Shown: positions 54,770 to 62,571 of the stretch, piece after piece
Layout: every line of letters begins with the position of its first letter
Position numbering within the stretch: position 1 is the first letter of the stretch
NCBI RefSeq assembly: GCF_021191695.1
Contig: NZ_JAIWPT010000011.1
Span: forward strand, 62,001 to 126,000
Source: Proluteimonas luteida
GTDB taxonomy: Bacteria > Pseudomonadota > Gammaproteobacteria > Xanthomonadales > Xanthomonadaceae
Reading direction: 5' to 3'
DNA: 64,000 bases
Program-made: the position numbers and the translations under genes
The notes under the pieces: model-generated
Told to the model about the DNA's origin: nothing
Databases searched by the model: none
What the model saw: only the letters and a program-made list of their open reading frames with translations

Positions 54770-55114
54770 ATGAGCACTCGAGACGAACTGCTGGCACATC
54801 TTTGGCGGGCAATAAATGCCAACCTTGACACGGCTTCTCTTGCTGCGGAGATTGCCCGTTCGAAAAATCGTCCCGATGCCCCTTTCGCGGACACCGGCCC
54901 TGCATTGGAACGGTTGCTGGCCACCGGTGCCGATCCCCGGGACATCTGCCTCATCCGGCGTGAGGCCGCATACGCGGCAACATTCGGCACGCTTTACGCT
55001 ATTGGTGACCCCGGCGTGGAGGATGACAATGTGTTCATGCTGTTTGAGGAACTGCTTACGGCTGACCCGAGCGGCATGGAGGGACGGCCCGGCTCAGCCG
55101 ATGCGGTCCGATAA
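54770..55114 (+). CDS. Cassette-encoded helical protein, unknown family
   Basis: 114 residues, no signal peptide. Helical throughout: TRDELLAHLWRAINANLDTA, ATGADPRDICLIRREAAYA and NVFMLFEELLTADPSGMEG. No named family. The stop (TAA) opens attC 8, which is a normal cassette layout. Confidence 0.65.
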   Translation: MSTRDELLAHLWRAINANLDTASLAAEIARSKNRPDAPFADTGPALERLLATGADPRDICLIRREAAYAATFGTLYAIGDPGVEDDNVFMLFEELLTADPSGMEGRPGSADAVR

Positions 55115-55164
55115 TGCATGCGGGCCGATGCCGCTTCGCGGCACGGACCATCGAGCGTTGGACC
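55108..55164 (+). other. attC site 8
   Basis: CCGATAATGCATGCGGGCCG, ATGCCGCTTCGCGGCACGG, and 3' core GCGTTGGACC. Confidence 0.7.
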
Positions 55165-55232
55165 CCGCAGACACATGACTGCCACAGGATCAGTGATGGT
55201 TGACCGCACCCTGTAGATGGGACCTTGCTTGA
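55165..55232 (+). other. Gene-less mini-cassette between attC 8 and 9
   Basis: Only about 68 bases separate two attC sites. The sole open frame has 14 codons (ATG at 55181). It is either a cassette that lost its gene or one carrying a promoter or tiny RNA. Confidence 0.45.
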
Positions 55233-55290
55233 TCTGATGAACCATCCAAGCCGCCCCGCTTCCCGGGTCGGCCCAATTCAAGCGTTGGGC
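55233..55290 (+). other. attC site 9
   Basis: TCTGATGAACCATCCAAGCC, GCCCCGCTTCCCGGGTCGGC and the canonical core GTTGGGC (55284-55290). Confidence 0.72.
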
Positions 55291-55306
55291 GCTGTTGGGA
55301 GATCGT

Positions 55307-55681
55307 ATGTCCAGAAAAGCAACATTCGCTGCCGGTCGCAACATCGCAATGAAGGTTCCACCTCATTTGTACGAGACTACGATCCAGTTCTATCGTGACG
55401 TACTCGGCCTCAAAGAGATAACAAGGCACGCTCCCTCTGTCGGCTTCGAGTTCGGTGCCAATAACCTGTGGATAGACAGAGTGGTGACGGTCAGCCAGGC
55501 CGAGGTATGGCTCGAGGTGGTGACCAATGACGTCGAGGCGGCCGCACGTGATCTTGAAGCGGCAGGTGTCGTGCGCTGCGACGAAATCGAGCCGCTGGGG
55601 CAAGGGTTCCAGGCGTTCTGGGTGTCGAGTCCGGCGTCAATAGTCCATCTTGTTTGTAAGGACACGGAAACATGGGACTAG
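55307..55681 (+). CDS. VOC (glyoxalase/dioxygenase) superfamily protein
   Basis: 124 residues with the two beta-alpha-beta-beta-beta modules of the VOC fold: LYETTIQFYRDVLGLKEITR in the first and EVVTNDVEAAARDLEAAGVV in the second. The end FWVSSPASIVHLVCKD keeps the final metal-side strand, but few metal ligands are evident. Related small proteins bind or modify antibiotics or electrophiles. GGAG lies eight bases before the ATG. Preceded and followed by attC sites. Confidence 0.82.
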   Translation: MSRKATFAAGRNIAMKVPPHLYETTIQFYRDVLGLKEITRHAPSVGFEFGANNLWIDRVVTVSQAEVWLEVVTNDVEAAARDLEAAGVVRCDEIEPLGQGFQAFWVSSPASIVHLVCKDTETWD

Positions 55682-55743
55682 CGCCTGGCACTTCATTCAA
55701 GCCGGCGCCGGTCCGCGGCACGGTTCGATTCAGGCATCAGGCA
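55681..55743 (+). other. attC site 10
   Basis: GCGCCTGGCACTTCATTCAA, GCCGGCGCCGGTCCGCGGCA, CGGTTCGATTCAGGCATCAG. Begins at the stop codon of the VOC gene. Confidence 0.68.
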
Positions 55744-55754
55744 GCAGAGCTAGA

Positions 55755-56222
55755 ATGTCGCTACTGATCCAGGAAGTTCCCGCAACGCAAGCGCCAATGG
55801 CGCTGCTGCTGCTCGCTGATCCTTCGGAGGAGAAGATTATTTCTTACCTTCCAAGGTCAAGGTGCTTCGTTGCTTCGAGTGGTGGGGTTGTTGTTGGCGC
55901 ATGTGTCGTCCAGCCACTTGGTGCAGGCGCGCACGAACTGATGAGCATCGCAATACAACCAGCCCATCAGAAATCAGGCCATGGTACGGCGCTCCTGAAA
56001 TGGGTCATTGATTTCTTTCGTAGATCCGGCGCAAGCCGAATGGAGGTCGGAACCGGTACCTTTGGCTATCAACTTGCCTTCTACCAGAGGCAGGGATTTC
56101 GGGTTACAGCCATCGACCGCGACTTTTTCATCAGGCACTACCCTGAGCCGGTATTCGAAGATGGTATCCAGCTCTTTGACATGCTGCGTCTAACGTTGAG
56201 GTACACCGCCCATGTTGCCTGA
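55755..56222 (+). CDS. GNAT family N-acetyltransferase
   Basis: 155 residues. The acetyl-CoA loop is IQPAHQKSGHGTALLKWVID (pattern Q-x-x-G-x-G/A), followed by RMEVGTGTFGYQLAFYQRQGFR, the C-terminal GNAT strand-turn. It would transfer an acetyl group to an amine; the target is unknown. TAGA stands directly before the ATG, so a leaderless mRNA with its own -10 is possible. The stop is in the R'' box of attC 11. Confidence 0.85.
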   Translation: MSLLIQEVPATQAPMALLLLADPSEEKIISYLPRSRCFVASSGGVVVGACVVQPLGAGAHELMSIAIQPAHQKSGHGTALLKWVIDFFRRSGASRMEVGTGTFGYQLAFYQRQGFRVTAIDRDFFIRHYPEPVFEDGIQLFDMLRLTLRYTAHVA

Positions 56223-56276
56223 CCGTTCATCCTGGTCGGACCCACTTCGCGGTGGGGGTTGAATCGGGCGTTGGCC
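56217..56276 (+). other. attC site 11
   Basis: R'' GCCTGAC (56217-56223), centre CCACTTCGCGGTGGGGGTTG, R' GTTGGCC (56270-56276). Intact at both ends. Confidence 0.75.
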
Positions 56277-56539
56277 CTTCGTTCCTTTGTGAAACGTCAC
56301 ATCATGCAAAGATCAGATGTTGGAGGCACGGATCCATACGGCAAATACCACTCCCCGTTCGCACGCATCATTTATCGAGCGCGCGCTGCTGCGTCTGCAG
56401 GCCGATCCGCGCATTGGTGACGAATGAGGCAGCAGAAAGCACGACGATGGCGTACCTGGCAGCGCGTTGGGCGGGTGCTTGGCGCGGGTTGACCCGGGGC
56501 AATCCACAGGCCGGCACCGCTCCGCTTCCAGTGCCTGCG

Positions 56540-56657
56540 GGCGCTTGACCAGCCTGGTGATCCCCGCCCGGCTGTTCGCAAGCCGGACTGTCCCGGGCTG
56601 TCCATCCACGGCCGGATCCAGGTTGGTCTTGCCTACATCGATGCCTGCTGCCGTCAC
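56540..56657 (-). pseudogene. IS110-family transposase remnant (N-terminal piece)
   Basis: From GTG at 56657 the minus strand reads GIDVGKTNLDPAVDGQPGTV, then NSRAGITRLVKR, which matches the start of the IS110/IS1111 DEDD transposase (first catalytic Asp in GIDV). After about 40 residues the likeness stops, so only the 5' tip remains. No terminal repeats are evident. It lies between attC 11 and the damaged attC 12. Some IS1111-group elements are known to insert into attC sites, which fits this place. The rest of 56277-56680 holds no supported gene. Confidence 0.7.
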
Positions 56658-56681
56658 GCCGGTTCTTCGCTAAGGTTGAGT

Positions 56682-56763
56682 GGCCGAACGCATCGCGCCC
56701 GAGGCCGACGCTTGTCGGCTCGAGGGCAACCTCGATCCCGCGGCGCGGCTTGACTCAGGCATC
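56682..56763 (+). other. attC site 12, altered
   Basis: The 3' half (GATCCCGCGGCGCGGCTTGA, CTCAGGCATC) is clear. The 5' half has an extra hairpin (GCCGACGCTTGTCGGC). Perhaps a scar of the adjacent IS110 element. Confidence 0.5.
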
Positions 56764-56776
56764 GGAGGGAAGACAA

Positions 56777-57397
56777 ATGTCTCGCGAGGACTGGTACAGA
56801 AATTCCGAATGGAACGAGATGGTCGCGCAGGATTTTTTTGCCAAGCTGCGCCGTGCTCGCGACAAATCCCAATACCTGAGGATCCAGGCTTCTTATCTGG
56901 CCAAGAAGCACCCTGACGTTTCGATAGAACTTATAGACCAGTACTTTGCGCTGGGAGATCATTTCGATCTGGCTTCGGCGCATCTGGTCAGGGCAACAGC
57001 ATTCTTGTCTCTTGGTCATACCGATGAGGCTATTGCCGCGTATGAAGCTGCATTGGCCCAGGAAGAGCTTCGGCCAAATCTCCTTACTGAGGCTTACATC
57101 GAGCTTCCATTTCTTATCGCGACACAAGGCCTGGAAATTCACTTTCAACGGGCACTTTTCCTGCTCGAGAAGCACAAGCCAAGGCTCATGTTTTCTGTGG
57201 ACAGATTCAGGTGGAATGCCGCCCAGGCGCTGATCGCACTTGCACAAGGCAGGGGCGCCGAGGCTGCAGCGTATTCGCGCCAGGCCCTGGATGCCGCTAC
57301 GGAGAATCACTCGGGTTTTCGCTACCATCCAGGTGCTGGGTTGGTTGGAAAGCACCATGAGTTGCTTCGTGCAAGGTTGGCCCAAATTGCCGCCTGA
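56777..57397 (+). CDS. Cassette-encoded TPR-like helical protein
   Basis: 206 residues, cytoplasmic. Helix pairs with TPR spacing: ASAHLVRATAFLSLGHTDEA (then IAAYEAALAQEEL) and FRWNAAQALIALAQGRGAEA (then AAYSRQALDAA). A strong GGAGGG lies eight bases ahead of the ATG. The stop forms part of R'' of attC 13. No enzyme motif. Likely a protein-protein interaction module; partner unknown. Confidence 0.75.
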   Translation: MSREDWYRNSEWNEMVAQDFFAKLRRARDKSQYLRIQASYLAKKHPDVSIELIDQYFALGDHFDLASAHLVRATAFLSLGHTDEAIAAYEAALAQEELRPNLLTEAYIELPFLIATQGLEIHFQRALFLLEKHKPRLMFSVDRFRWNAAQALIALAQGRGAEAAAYSRQALDAATENHSGFRYHPGAGLVGKHHELLRARLAQIAA

Positions 57398-57452
57398 CAA
57401 TTCGTTCAAGCCGAACCCGCTTCGGGGGGTTGGATTGATTCGGGCGCTGGGT
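57392..57452 (+). other. attC site 13
   Basis: R'' GCCTGAC, ACAATTCGTTCAAGCCGAAC, CCGCTTCGGGGGGTTGGATT, ending GGCGCTGGGT. Confidence 0.72.
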
Positions 57453-57468
57453 GCGCAGGGAGGTTCCC

Positions 57469-57843
57469 ATGAGGTTCTTTGTGTTTCTGATTGTTTATCT
57501 ATCGGCATTCGTCGTGCAGGCTGACGAACGCAGTCAGCGCGACCTGGAAATGTGTGAAGAGGCGGCGGTTCTTGTCACTGCTGCATACACGCTGCACCCG
57601 GTTGACGATCAAGCGCGAGTGAACTTCATCAATCAAAAGAAAGAAGTCATCTACAGGGATTATCCTGACTTCTGCCAGAACGACCGGTACATTCTCTCGG
57701 CATTGGTTTCTGTTGCCTTTCAGCTTGCCGAGCTGGAAGCCCTTGGTTCGGATGCACCGCTATCGGAAGAAGTGAAGATACGGCTCGCCGCGCTTGCCGG
57801 AGCGGCATGCGGCCTGGCGGCAGGATTCACCGATGCGCCCTGA
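57469..57843 (+). CDS. Cassette-encoded secreted protein, unknown function
   Basis: 124 residues. Signal peptide (FVFLIVYLSAFVVQADE), then an all-helical domain with four cysteines (LEMCEEAAVLVTAAYTLHPV; YPDFCQNDRYILSALVS; GAACGLAAGF). AGGGAGG before the ATG is strong. The base composition is clearly more AT-rich than the chromosome around it. Last gene of the array; the stop starts attC 14. Confidence 0.72.
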   Translation: MRFFVFLIVYLSAFVVQADERSQRDLEMCEEAAVLVTAAYTLHPVDDQARVNFINQKKEVIYRDYPDFCQNDRYILSALVSVAFQLAELEALGSDAPLSEEVKIRLAALAGAACGLAAGFTDAP

Positions 57844-57898
57844 CAATTCGGTCGCGCCGAGGCCGCTTTGTGGCGCGGATCAACTCAGGCCCGGGGTC
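57837..57898 (+). other. attC site 14, right end of array
   Basis: GCCCTGACAATTCGGTCGCG, CCGCTTTGTGGCGCGGATCA, CTCAGGCCCGGGGTC. The 3' core is degenerate and nothing cassette-like follows. Confidence 0.65.
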
Positions 57899-58163
57899 TG
57901 ATCCACGGCAGCAACACGGCCAGGGAGGGCAGCGAGCCGACGGCTTCGGCCAGCAGCCGGGCCAATGCGAGCACTATCGCCACGGCGGGCGCGAACCACC
58001 GGAAGTCCGCCCGCAGTCATGCCTGAAGGTGCTTCGGCATGGGGCGTCGGGTTCCGACCATCGTCCTGCCGCAGGCCCGTCGCCCGTGGCGAATCAGGGG
58101 CGGATACCGGCCCTGAGTGCGAATTCTGCGGCATCCTCCGGACCCTGACGGGGTGGGTGGGTC
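57899..58163. other. Region without a supported gene; hydrophobic minus-strand fragment
   Basis: On the minus strand a short frame ending at about 57889 reads AIVLALARLLAEAVGSLPSL, a membrane-helix-like tail with no good start. It may be the remnant of a host gene cut by the array's right end. Nothing else is seen. Confidence 0.35.
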
Positions 58164-58379
58164 TCAGGCGTCTCCGAAGCGGGGACTCGACTGCGCGCCG
58201 GCGCGCGGCTTGGCGGTCGTGTCCGCCTCCACGCCGGGCAGCAGCGGGTCGCCGTGCGGTGCGGTCCGTTCGCTGTCGTCCTGCAGCCTGATCGGGTCCG
58301 GTTCGGCCCGGTACCGTTGCCAGGCCTTGTATCCGAAATAGCTCAACGCACCCGCGGCGAAGATCTTCAGCATGCGCAT
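58164..58379 (-). CDS. Small membrane-anchored protein
   Basis: 71 residues. One N-terminal helix (LKIFAAGALSYFGYKAW) and a short charged tail (RYRAEPDPIRLQDDSERTAP). AGGA lies before the ATG at 58379. Similar tiny anchors are common in this family of bacteria but have no known role. Divergent from the TonB receptor. Confidence 0.65.
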   Translation of the reverse strand: MRMLKIFAAGALSYFGYKAWQRYRAEPDPIRLQDDSERTAPHGDPLLPGVEADTTAKPRAGAQSSPRFGDA

Positions 58380-58590
58380 GTCGATTTCCTGTCTGGTCGA
58401 GGACAGCAGGATGGGCAAGCGCCGGTGATACGGGCGTGACCCGCGTGCCGGTGCCGCGGGGCAGGGATCGCGAAGCCCGGATCCGCCGCGGGTCGTCCCC
58501 ACGCCCCCTGTCCGGCGCAGGCCGGGGCGCCGGCATGAAAGGCGCCGTCTCGGGAAACGGCCGGGGCCATTCGATTTTCGTATTGTTAAA

Positions 58591-58608
58591 GAGAACGATT
58601 CCCATTAA
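58591..58608. promoter_or_regulatory. Fur-like box upstream of TonB receptor
   Basis: The reverse strand reads TTAATGGGAATCGTTCTC, which agrees with the Fur consensus ATAATGAGAATCATTATC at 14 of 18 positions. It is AT-rich in a GC-rich context and lies about 125 bases before the receptor start. Confidence 0.6.
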
Positions 58609-58730
58609 TATTTGTGAGTGAAGCGTTAGTGCCGGTCATCCCGGCCTTTCTTCATCCCACGAATCCGACCCGCGTCACGTACTCCAGCCGTCGCCAGAGT
58701 GCCGAGCTTCCTCACACTCAGGAGACATCC

Positions 58731-60815
58731 GTGTCCAGCGCAACCCCGTTCCATTCCCGCCGTTTCCCCGCGTCCGGCCTGCTTGCGTCGGCCATCGCGA
58801 TCGCCCTGTCCGCGCCGGCCCTTGCCCAGGATGGCGGCGACCCGGAGTCGGCCACCACCCTGGACACCGTGTCGGTCACCGCCGCCGGTTATGAGCAGAA
58901 CGTCAAGGACGCTCCGGCGACGATCACCGTGATCACCGCCGAGGAGATCAAGCGGAAGTCCTACACCGACATCACCGACGTGCTCAAGAACGTGCCGGGC
59001 ATCCACATCCAGGGTGGCGGCGTGGAGCAGTCGATCATGATCCGCGGCATGAGCGCGGACTACACGCTGTTCCTCATCGACGGCAGGCCGATGCAGGACA
59101 ACCAGGCCTTCGGCCTGAATGGCGCCCAGGCCGGTACCCCGATCAACTTCCTGCCGCCGCTGGAATCCATCGAGCGGATCGAAGTGGTGCGCGGCCCGGC
59201 GTCGTCGCTGTACGGCTCGGATGCGATGGGCGGCGTGATCAACATCATTACCAGGAAGGTGGTGAACGAGGTCGGTGGCAGCATCACGTCCGAATACATC
59301 AAGTCGGGGCATGGCAACGAAGTCACCAACGACGGCTTCCAGACCAGCCTGGCGTTGAACCTGCCGATGGTGACGGACGTGCTGTCGCTGCAGCTCACCG
59401 GCGCGATCCGCAACCAGGACGAAGCCGATTTCGTCGGCGGCAGCGACAGTGCGGCTGCCGACCCGGAGTTCAAGCGCAAGAACGCCGGCGCCAAGCTCAG
59501 CTGGAAGCTCGACGACAGCAACACGTTCACCTTCGGTGGCACCCACACCTCGCAGGAGCGTTTCCACAACCCGGGCAGGAGCCTGGCGGAAGATGCCGAC
59601 GCCACCTACAGCAAGTCGCTGCGCGACAACTTCTTCCTCACCCACGAGGGCCGCTACGACCAGCTGCTGTGGAATACCTACCTGAATTACGACACCTCCG
59701 AGAACCCGACGCGCGTCAACGCCACCACCGGCAACGGCATCGACTTCGACACCTTCAACGCCAATACGCAGGCGACCTGGTTCCTGGAGCGGCACACCCT
59801 CACCGCCGGTGCGTCCTACAAGAAGGAAAACCTCGAGGACGGCGCCACCAACGGCATCAATCTTCCCGGGATCGTGGTGCCCACCGACGTCGTCAAGATG
59901 GATCGGTACCAGTACGCATTGTTCGTCGAGGACAACTGGCGGCTGACCGATGATCTGGCGCTGCTGCTCAGTGGCCGCTTCGACGACAACGAGGCGTTCG
60001 GCAGCCAGTTCAGTCCGAAGGTCTACGCCGTCTACGACGTGACCGACAACCTGGCGATCAAGGGTGGCGTCACCTCCGGCTACAAGACGCCCAGCCTGCG
60101 CATGGCCGCGACGGATTTCGGCAGCACCTCGATGGGCGGCGTGATCATCGGCAACCCGGAGCTCAAGCCCGAGACCACGCTGAACTACGAGATCGGGCTG
60201 AGCTACGACAACCGCCAGGCCGGAGTTTCCGGCAGCCTGACGGTGTACAAGACCGACTTCGAGGACAAGATCCTGCGTACCGGCCGCGTCTGCCTGCAGA
60301 ACGTCGAATGCGTCTACAAGGGGGTGACGTATCCGGCCCACCAGTACGGCTACACCTCCTACGAGAACATCGACACCGCCAAGCTGCAGGGCGTGGAATG
60401 GACGCTGGACTGGAAGCTCCTCGACAACCTGACCTACCGGCACAGCTACACCTATGCCGAGTCGGAGCAGACCTCGGGTACCTACGCAGGCAGCCCCCTC
60501 AACGACATCCCCGAGCACATGTTCAATGCGTCGCTCGACTGGCAGGCCACCGACAGGCTGGGGCTGTGGACGCAGGCCAACTACCGCGGCGAAACCTCGG
60601 GGCGCTCGGTGGCGGCCAGCGGTTCCGGCACCAACGACGTCAGGTATCCCGCGTACACGTTCTACGACGTGGGCATGATCTACGCGGCTTCGCGCAGGCT
60701 CAGGCTCAAGCTGGGCGTCTACAATGTGGCCAACAGGACGGTCACGCCGGAAGACGGCTTCGCCTACGTCCTGGACGGCCGTCGCTACAGCGCGTCGATG
60801 AGCCTGGATTTCTGA
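58731..60815 (+). CDS. TonB-dependent receptor, siderophore type likely
   Basis: 694 residues from GTG at 58731, which has GGAG six bases upstream and gives a proper signal peptide (ASAIAIALSAPALAQ). TonB-box region TTLDTVSVTAAG, plug motifs ITDVLKNVPGIHIQGGGVEQ, IMIRGMSADYTLFLIDGRP and RIEVVRGPASSLYGSDAMGG, and C-terminal phenylalanine. Size and plug resemble FepA/BfrA-like ferric siderophore receptors, and the Fur-like box supports iron control. The ligand is unknown. An upstream ATG-free extension to 58614 is unlikely to be used. Confidence 0.9.
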   Translation: MSSATPFHSRRFPASGLLASAIAIALSAPALAQDGGDPESATTLDTVSVTAAGYEQNVKDAPATITVITAEEIKRKSYTDITDVLKNVPGIHIQGGGVEQSIMIRGMSADYTLFLIDGRPMQDNQAFGLNGAQAGTPINFLPPLESIERIEVVRGPASSLYGSDAMGGVINIITRKVVNEVGGSITSEYIKSGHGNEVTNDGFQTSLALNLPMVTDVLSLQLTGAIRNQDEADFVGGSDSAAADPEFKRKNAGAKLSWKLDDSNTFTFGGTHTSQERFHNPGRSLAEDADATYSKSLRDNFFLTHEGRYDQLLWNTYLNYDTSENPTRVNATTGNGIDFDTFNANTQATWFLERHTLTAGASYKKENLEDGATNGINLPGIVVPTDVVKMDRYQYALFVEDNWRLTDDLALLLSGRFDDNEAFGSQFSPKVYAVYDVTDNLAIKGGVTSGYKTPSLRMAATDFGSTSMGGVIIGNPELKPETTLNYEIGLSYDNRQAGVSGSLTVYKTDFEDKILRTGRVCLQNVECVYKGVTYPAHQYGYTSYENIDTAKLQGVEWTLDWKLLDNLTYRHSYTYAESEQTSGTYAGSPLNDIPEHMFNASLDWQATDRLGLWTQANYRGETSGRSVAASGSGTNDVRYPAYTFYDVGMIYAASRRLRLKLGVYNVANRTVTPEDGFAYVLDGRRYSASMSLDF

Positions 60816-60879
60816 TCGCCATCGCGCGCGCGGCCCGGCGGCTTGGCCGGGCCGCAGGCGTCGCACGGGCGGGGACGCG

Positions 60880-62172
60880 ATGAACAGGACCGACGGCTAC
60901 ACCACCGACGTCAGCTATCCCGCGTTCTTCCACAAGGAGATGCAGCCGGTCTGGCTGTCTTCGGTGGTGCGTTTCCTGGGCTTCGCCGCGCCCGACGTGG
61001 CGAAGCCGTTCACCTTCTGCGAACTGGGCTGCGGCATCGGCATCAACCTGCTGGTGGCCGCGGCAAGCCATCCGCAGGCGCGTTTCGTCGGCGTGGACTT
61101 CAACGAAAGGCACCTGCGCACTGCCCGCGACGCGGCGCGGTCCAGCGGTCTGGAGAACATCGAGTTCGTCCACGCCGGCTTCGCCGGATTCGCGCGCGAC
61201 AACCGGGCCCGGTTCGACTTCGTCACCACGCACGGGGTGTGGTCGTGGATCGCGCCGGAACACCGGGCCAGCCTGCTGGAGTGCGTGGCGGCCGCCCTTG
61301 AACCTGGGGGGCTCTTCTACCTGCACTACATGTGCCATCCCGGGTCCACCGACATGCTGCCGGTGCAGCACCTGCTCAACGTCTTCTCCCACCACGTCCC
61401 AGGCACGTCGGCGCAGCGTGCGCAGGCCGGACTGGACCTGCTGCACCAACTGGGCGAGGCGGGCCTGTTCGTCGACAGGCCCGCGGTGCTGGCGCGCCTG
61501 CGGAAGCTGCGGGAAACGGACCCGAACCATCTGGCGCACGAGTTCCTGACCGATCACTGGCGGCCCCAGCATTCGGTCTAGGTCCACCAGCAGGTCGGCG
61601 GGGTGGACCTGCGCTATCTGGGCAGCGCCGACGTGTTCAACAACCTCGACCCCGTGCTTTCCATCCCGGGGAAGCTGCAGGGCGTGGTCAGCCGGATCAC
61701 CGCGCCCGCCCTTGCCGAGACGCTCAAGGACATGGCGCGCAACAGCCACCAGCGCATGGATCTGTTCCAGCGCCAGCCCAGGCCCCTGGACCGGGAGGCG
61801 CGCCTCGCGCAGCTGGACACGATGGTGTTCAAGCTGCTGCCCGGCGCACCGACGAAGGCGCCGTTCTCGTTCCCGACGCCGATCGGGAACATCGAGGGAC
61901 CGGCGGAAATCCTCTCTCCGTTGCTGCAGAGACTGGCGGCAGGCCCCGCGTCGTTTGCCGAACTGGCGCAGCTGCCCGCGCTCGCGGGGCAACCCGGGCT
62001 GCTGTTCCAGTCGCTGCAGCTGCTGATGTTCCGGGAAATCGTGCACCCCGTGAAACCCGCGCCGACGCCCGGCAACCTCCCTGCGCGGAAACTGGCGCAG
62101 TGGCTGGAGCGGCACGATGTCGCGCTGCACCTCGTCGACGAATGCGGCACGGCGCTCGGCGGGCGCGCCTGA
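60880..62172 (+). pseudogene. Methyltransferase with regulatory domain, split by an in-frame TAG
   Basis: Part one (60880-61581) is a SAM methyltransferase: FCELGCGIGINLLVAAASHP, VGVDFNERHLRTARDAARSS and GLFYLHYMCHPGSTDMLPVQ. It stops at TAG (61579-61581). The same frame then continues without further stops to 62172 with DLRYLGSADVFNNLDPVLSI and later FREIVHPVKPAPTPGN. This is the expected MethyTransf_Reg-type C-terminal domain. So one gene of 430 codons carries a single nonsense codon; GAG to TAG is the simplest change. Reading both as separate proteins is possible, but the second half has only a TTG/GTG/CTG-type start. The gene follows the receptor by 64 bases. Confidence 0.75.
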
Positions 62173-62173
62173 A

Positions 62174-62354
62174 AACCTGTTCACGATCCCCGAAACGGCC
62201 CGCGTGGCCGCTGCGCGGCCACCCTTCGGGCCGCGCCTGCCGACGCACAGGGCGGCGTCATCGCCCGGTCGCGTATCGACATACGCGCCCTCGCTCTTCC
62301 TTGCCCTGCGCGCCAGCAAGCACGGCGCGACCCATTGGAGATCGTGAACAGGTT
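62174..62354. mobile_element. MITE-like element with 15-bp perfect terminal inverted repeats
   Basis: AACCTGTTCACGATC (62174-62188) and GATCGTGAACAGGTT (62340-62354) are perfect inverted ends of a 181-base, non-coding element. The likeness extends a few bases further with mismatches. The ends differ from those of the element at 15526. It abuts the stop codon of the methyltransferase. Confidence 0.75.
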
Positions 62355-62571
62355 CTGAAGTGATCGCCGGATGCAGTGCTGGTGCCTGTGTTCCGCACCG
62401 GCCGGGCGGGAGGTCGGGATCGTCCTGCGTATCCGTCGCGAGGCCGGCCGGAGGTCGCTGCGCCGCGGGTACCGGCGGGCGTGGACCGCCACCTGCGCCC
62501 GTGACCTGTCGCCCATGCCCGCGCGCCGCGCCGGCGCGATAATGCGCGCCGGCCTTCCAGGAGTGCTTGCC

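Larger units (their letters stand above)
51419..57898 (+). mobile_element. Integron cassette array without integrase (CALIN)
   Basis: About 13 attC-like sites share the core ATTCRTTCAAGCCGATGCCG, then CTTCGCGGCRCGG, and end in a GTTRGGC-type site. They separate small plus-strand genes: lipoproteins, VOC, GNAT and unknowns. Each attC begins at or just after a stop codon and the next gene starts soon after its 3' end, as in integron cassettes. The array is visibly less GC-rich than its surroundings. The site type matches those of the Xanthomonas chromosomal integron as I remember them. No intI gene or attI is found on either side. Confidence 0.85.

Noticed and set aside
54470..54828. A plus-strand frame reading through attC site 7
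   Set aside because: It has no credible start and runs through an attC, so it is not counted as a gene.
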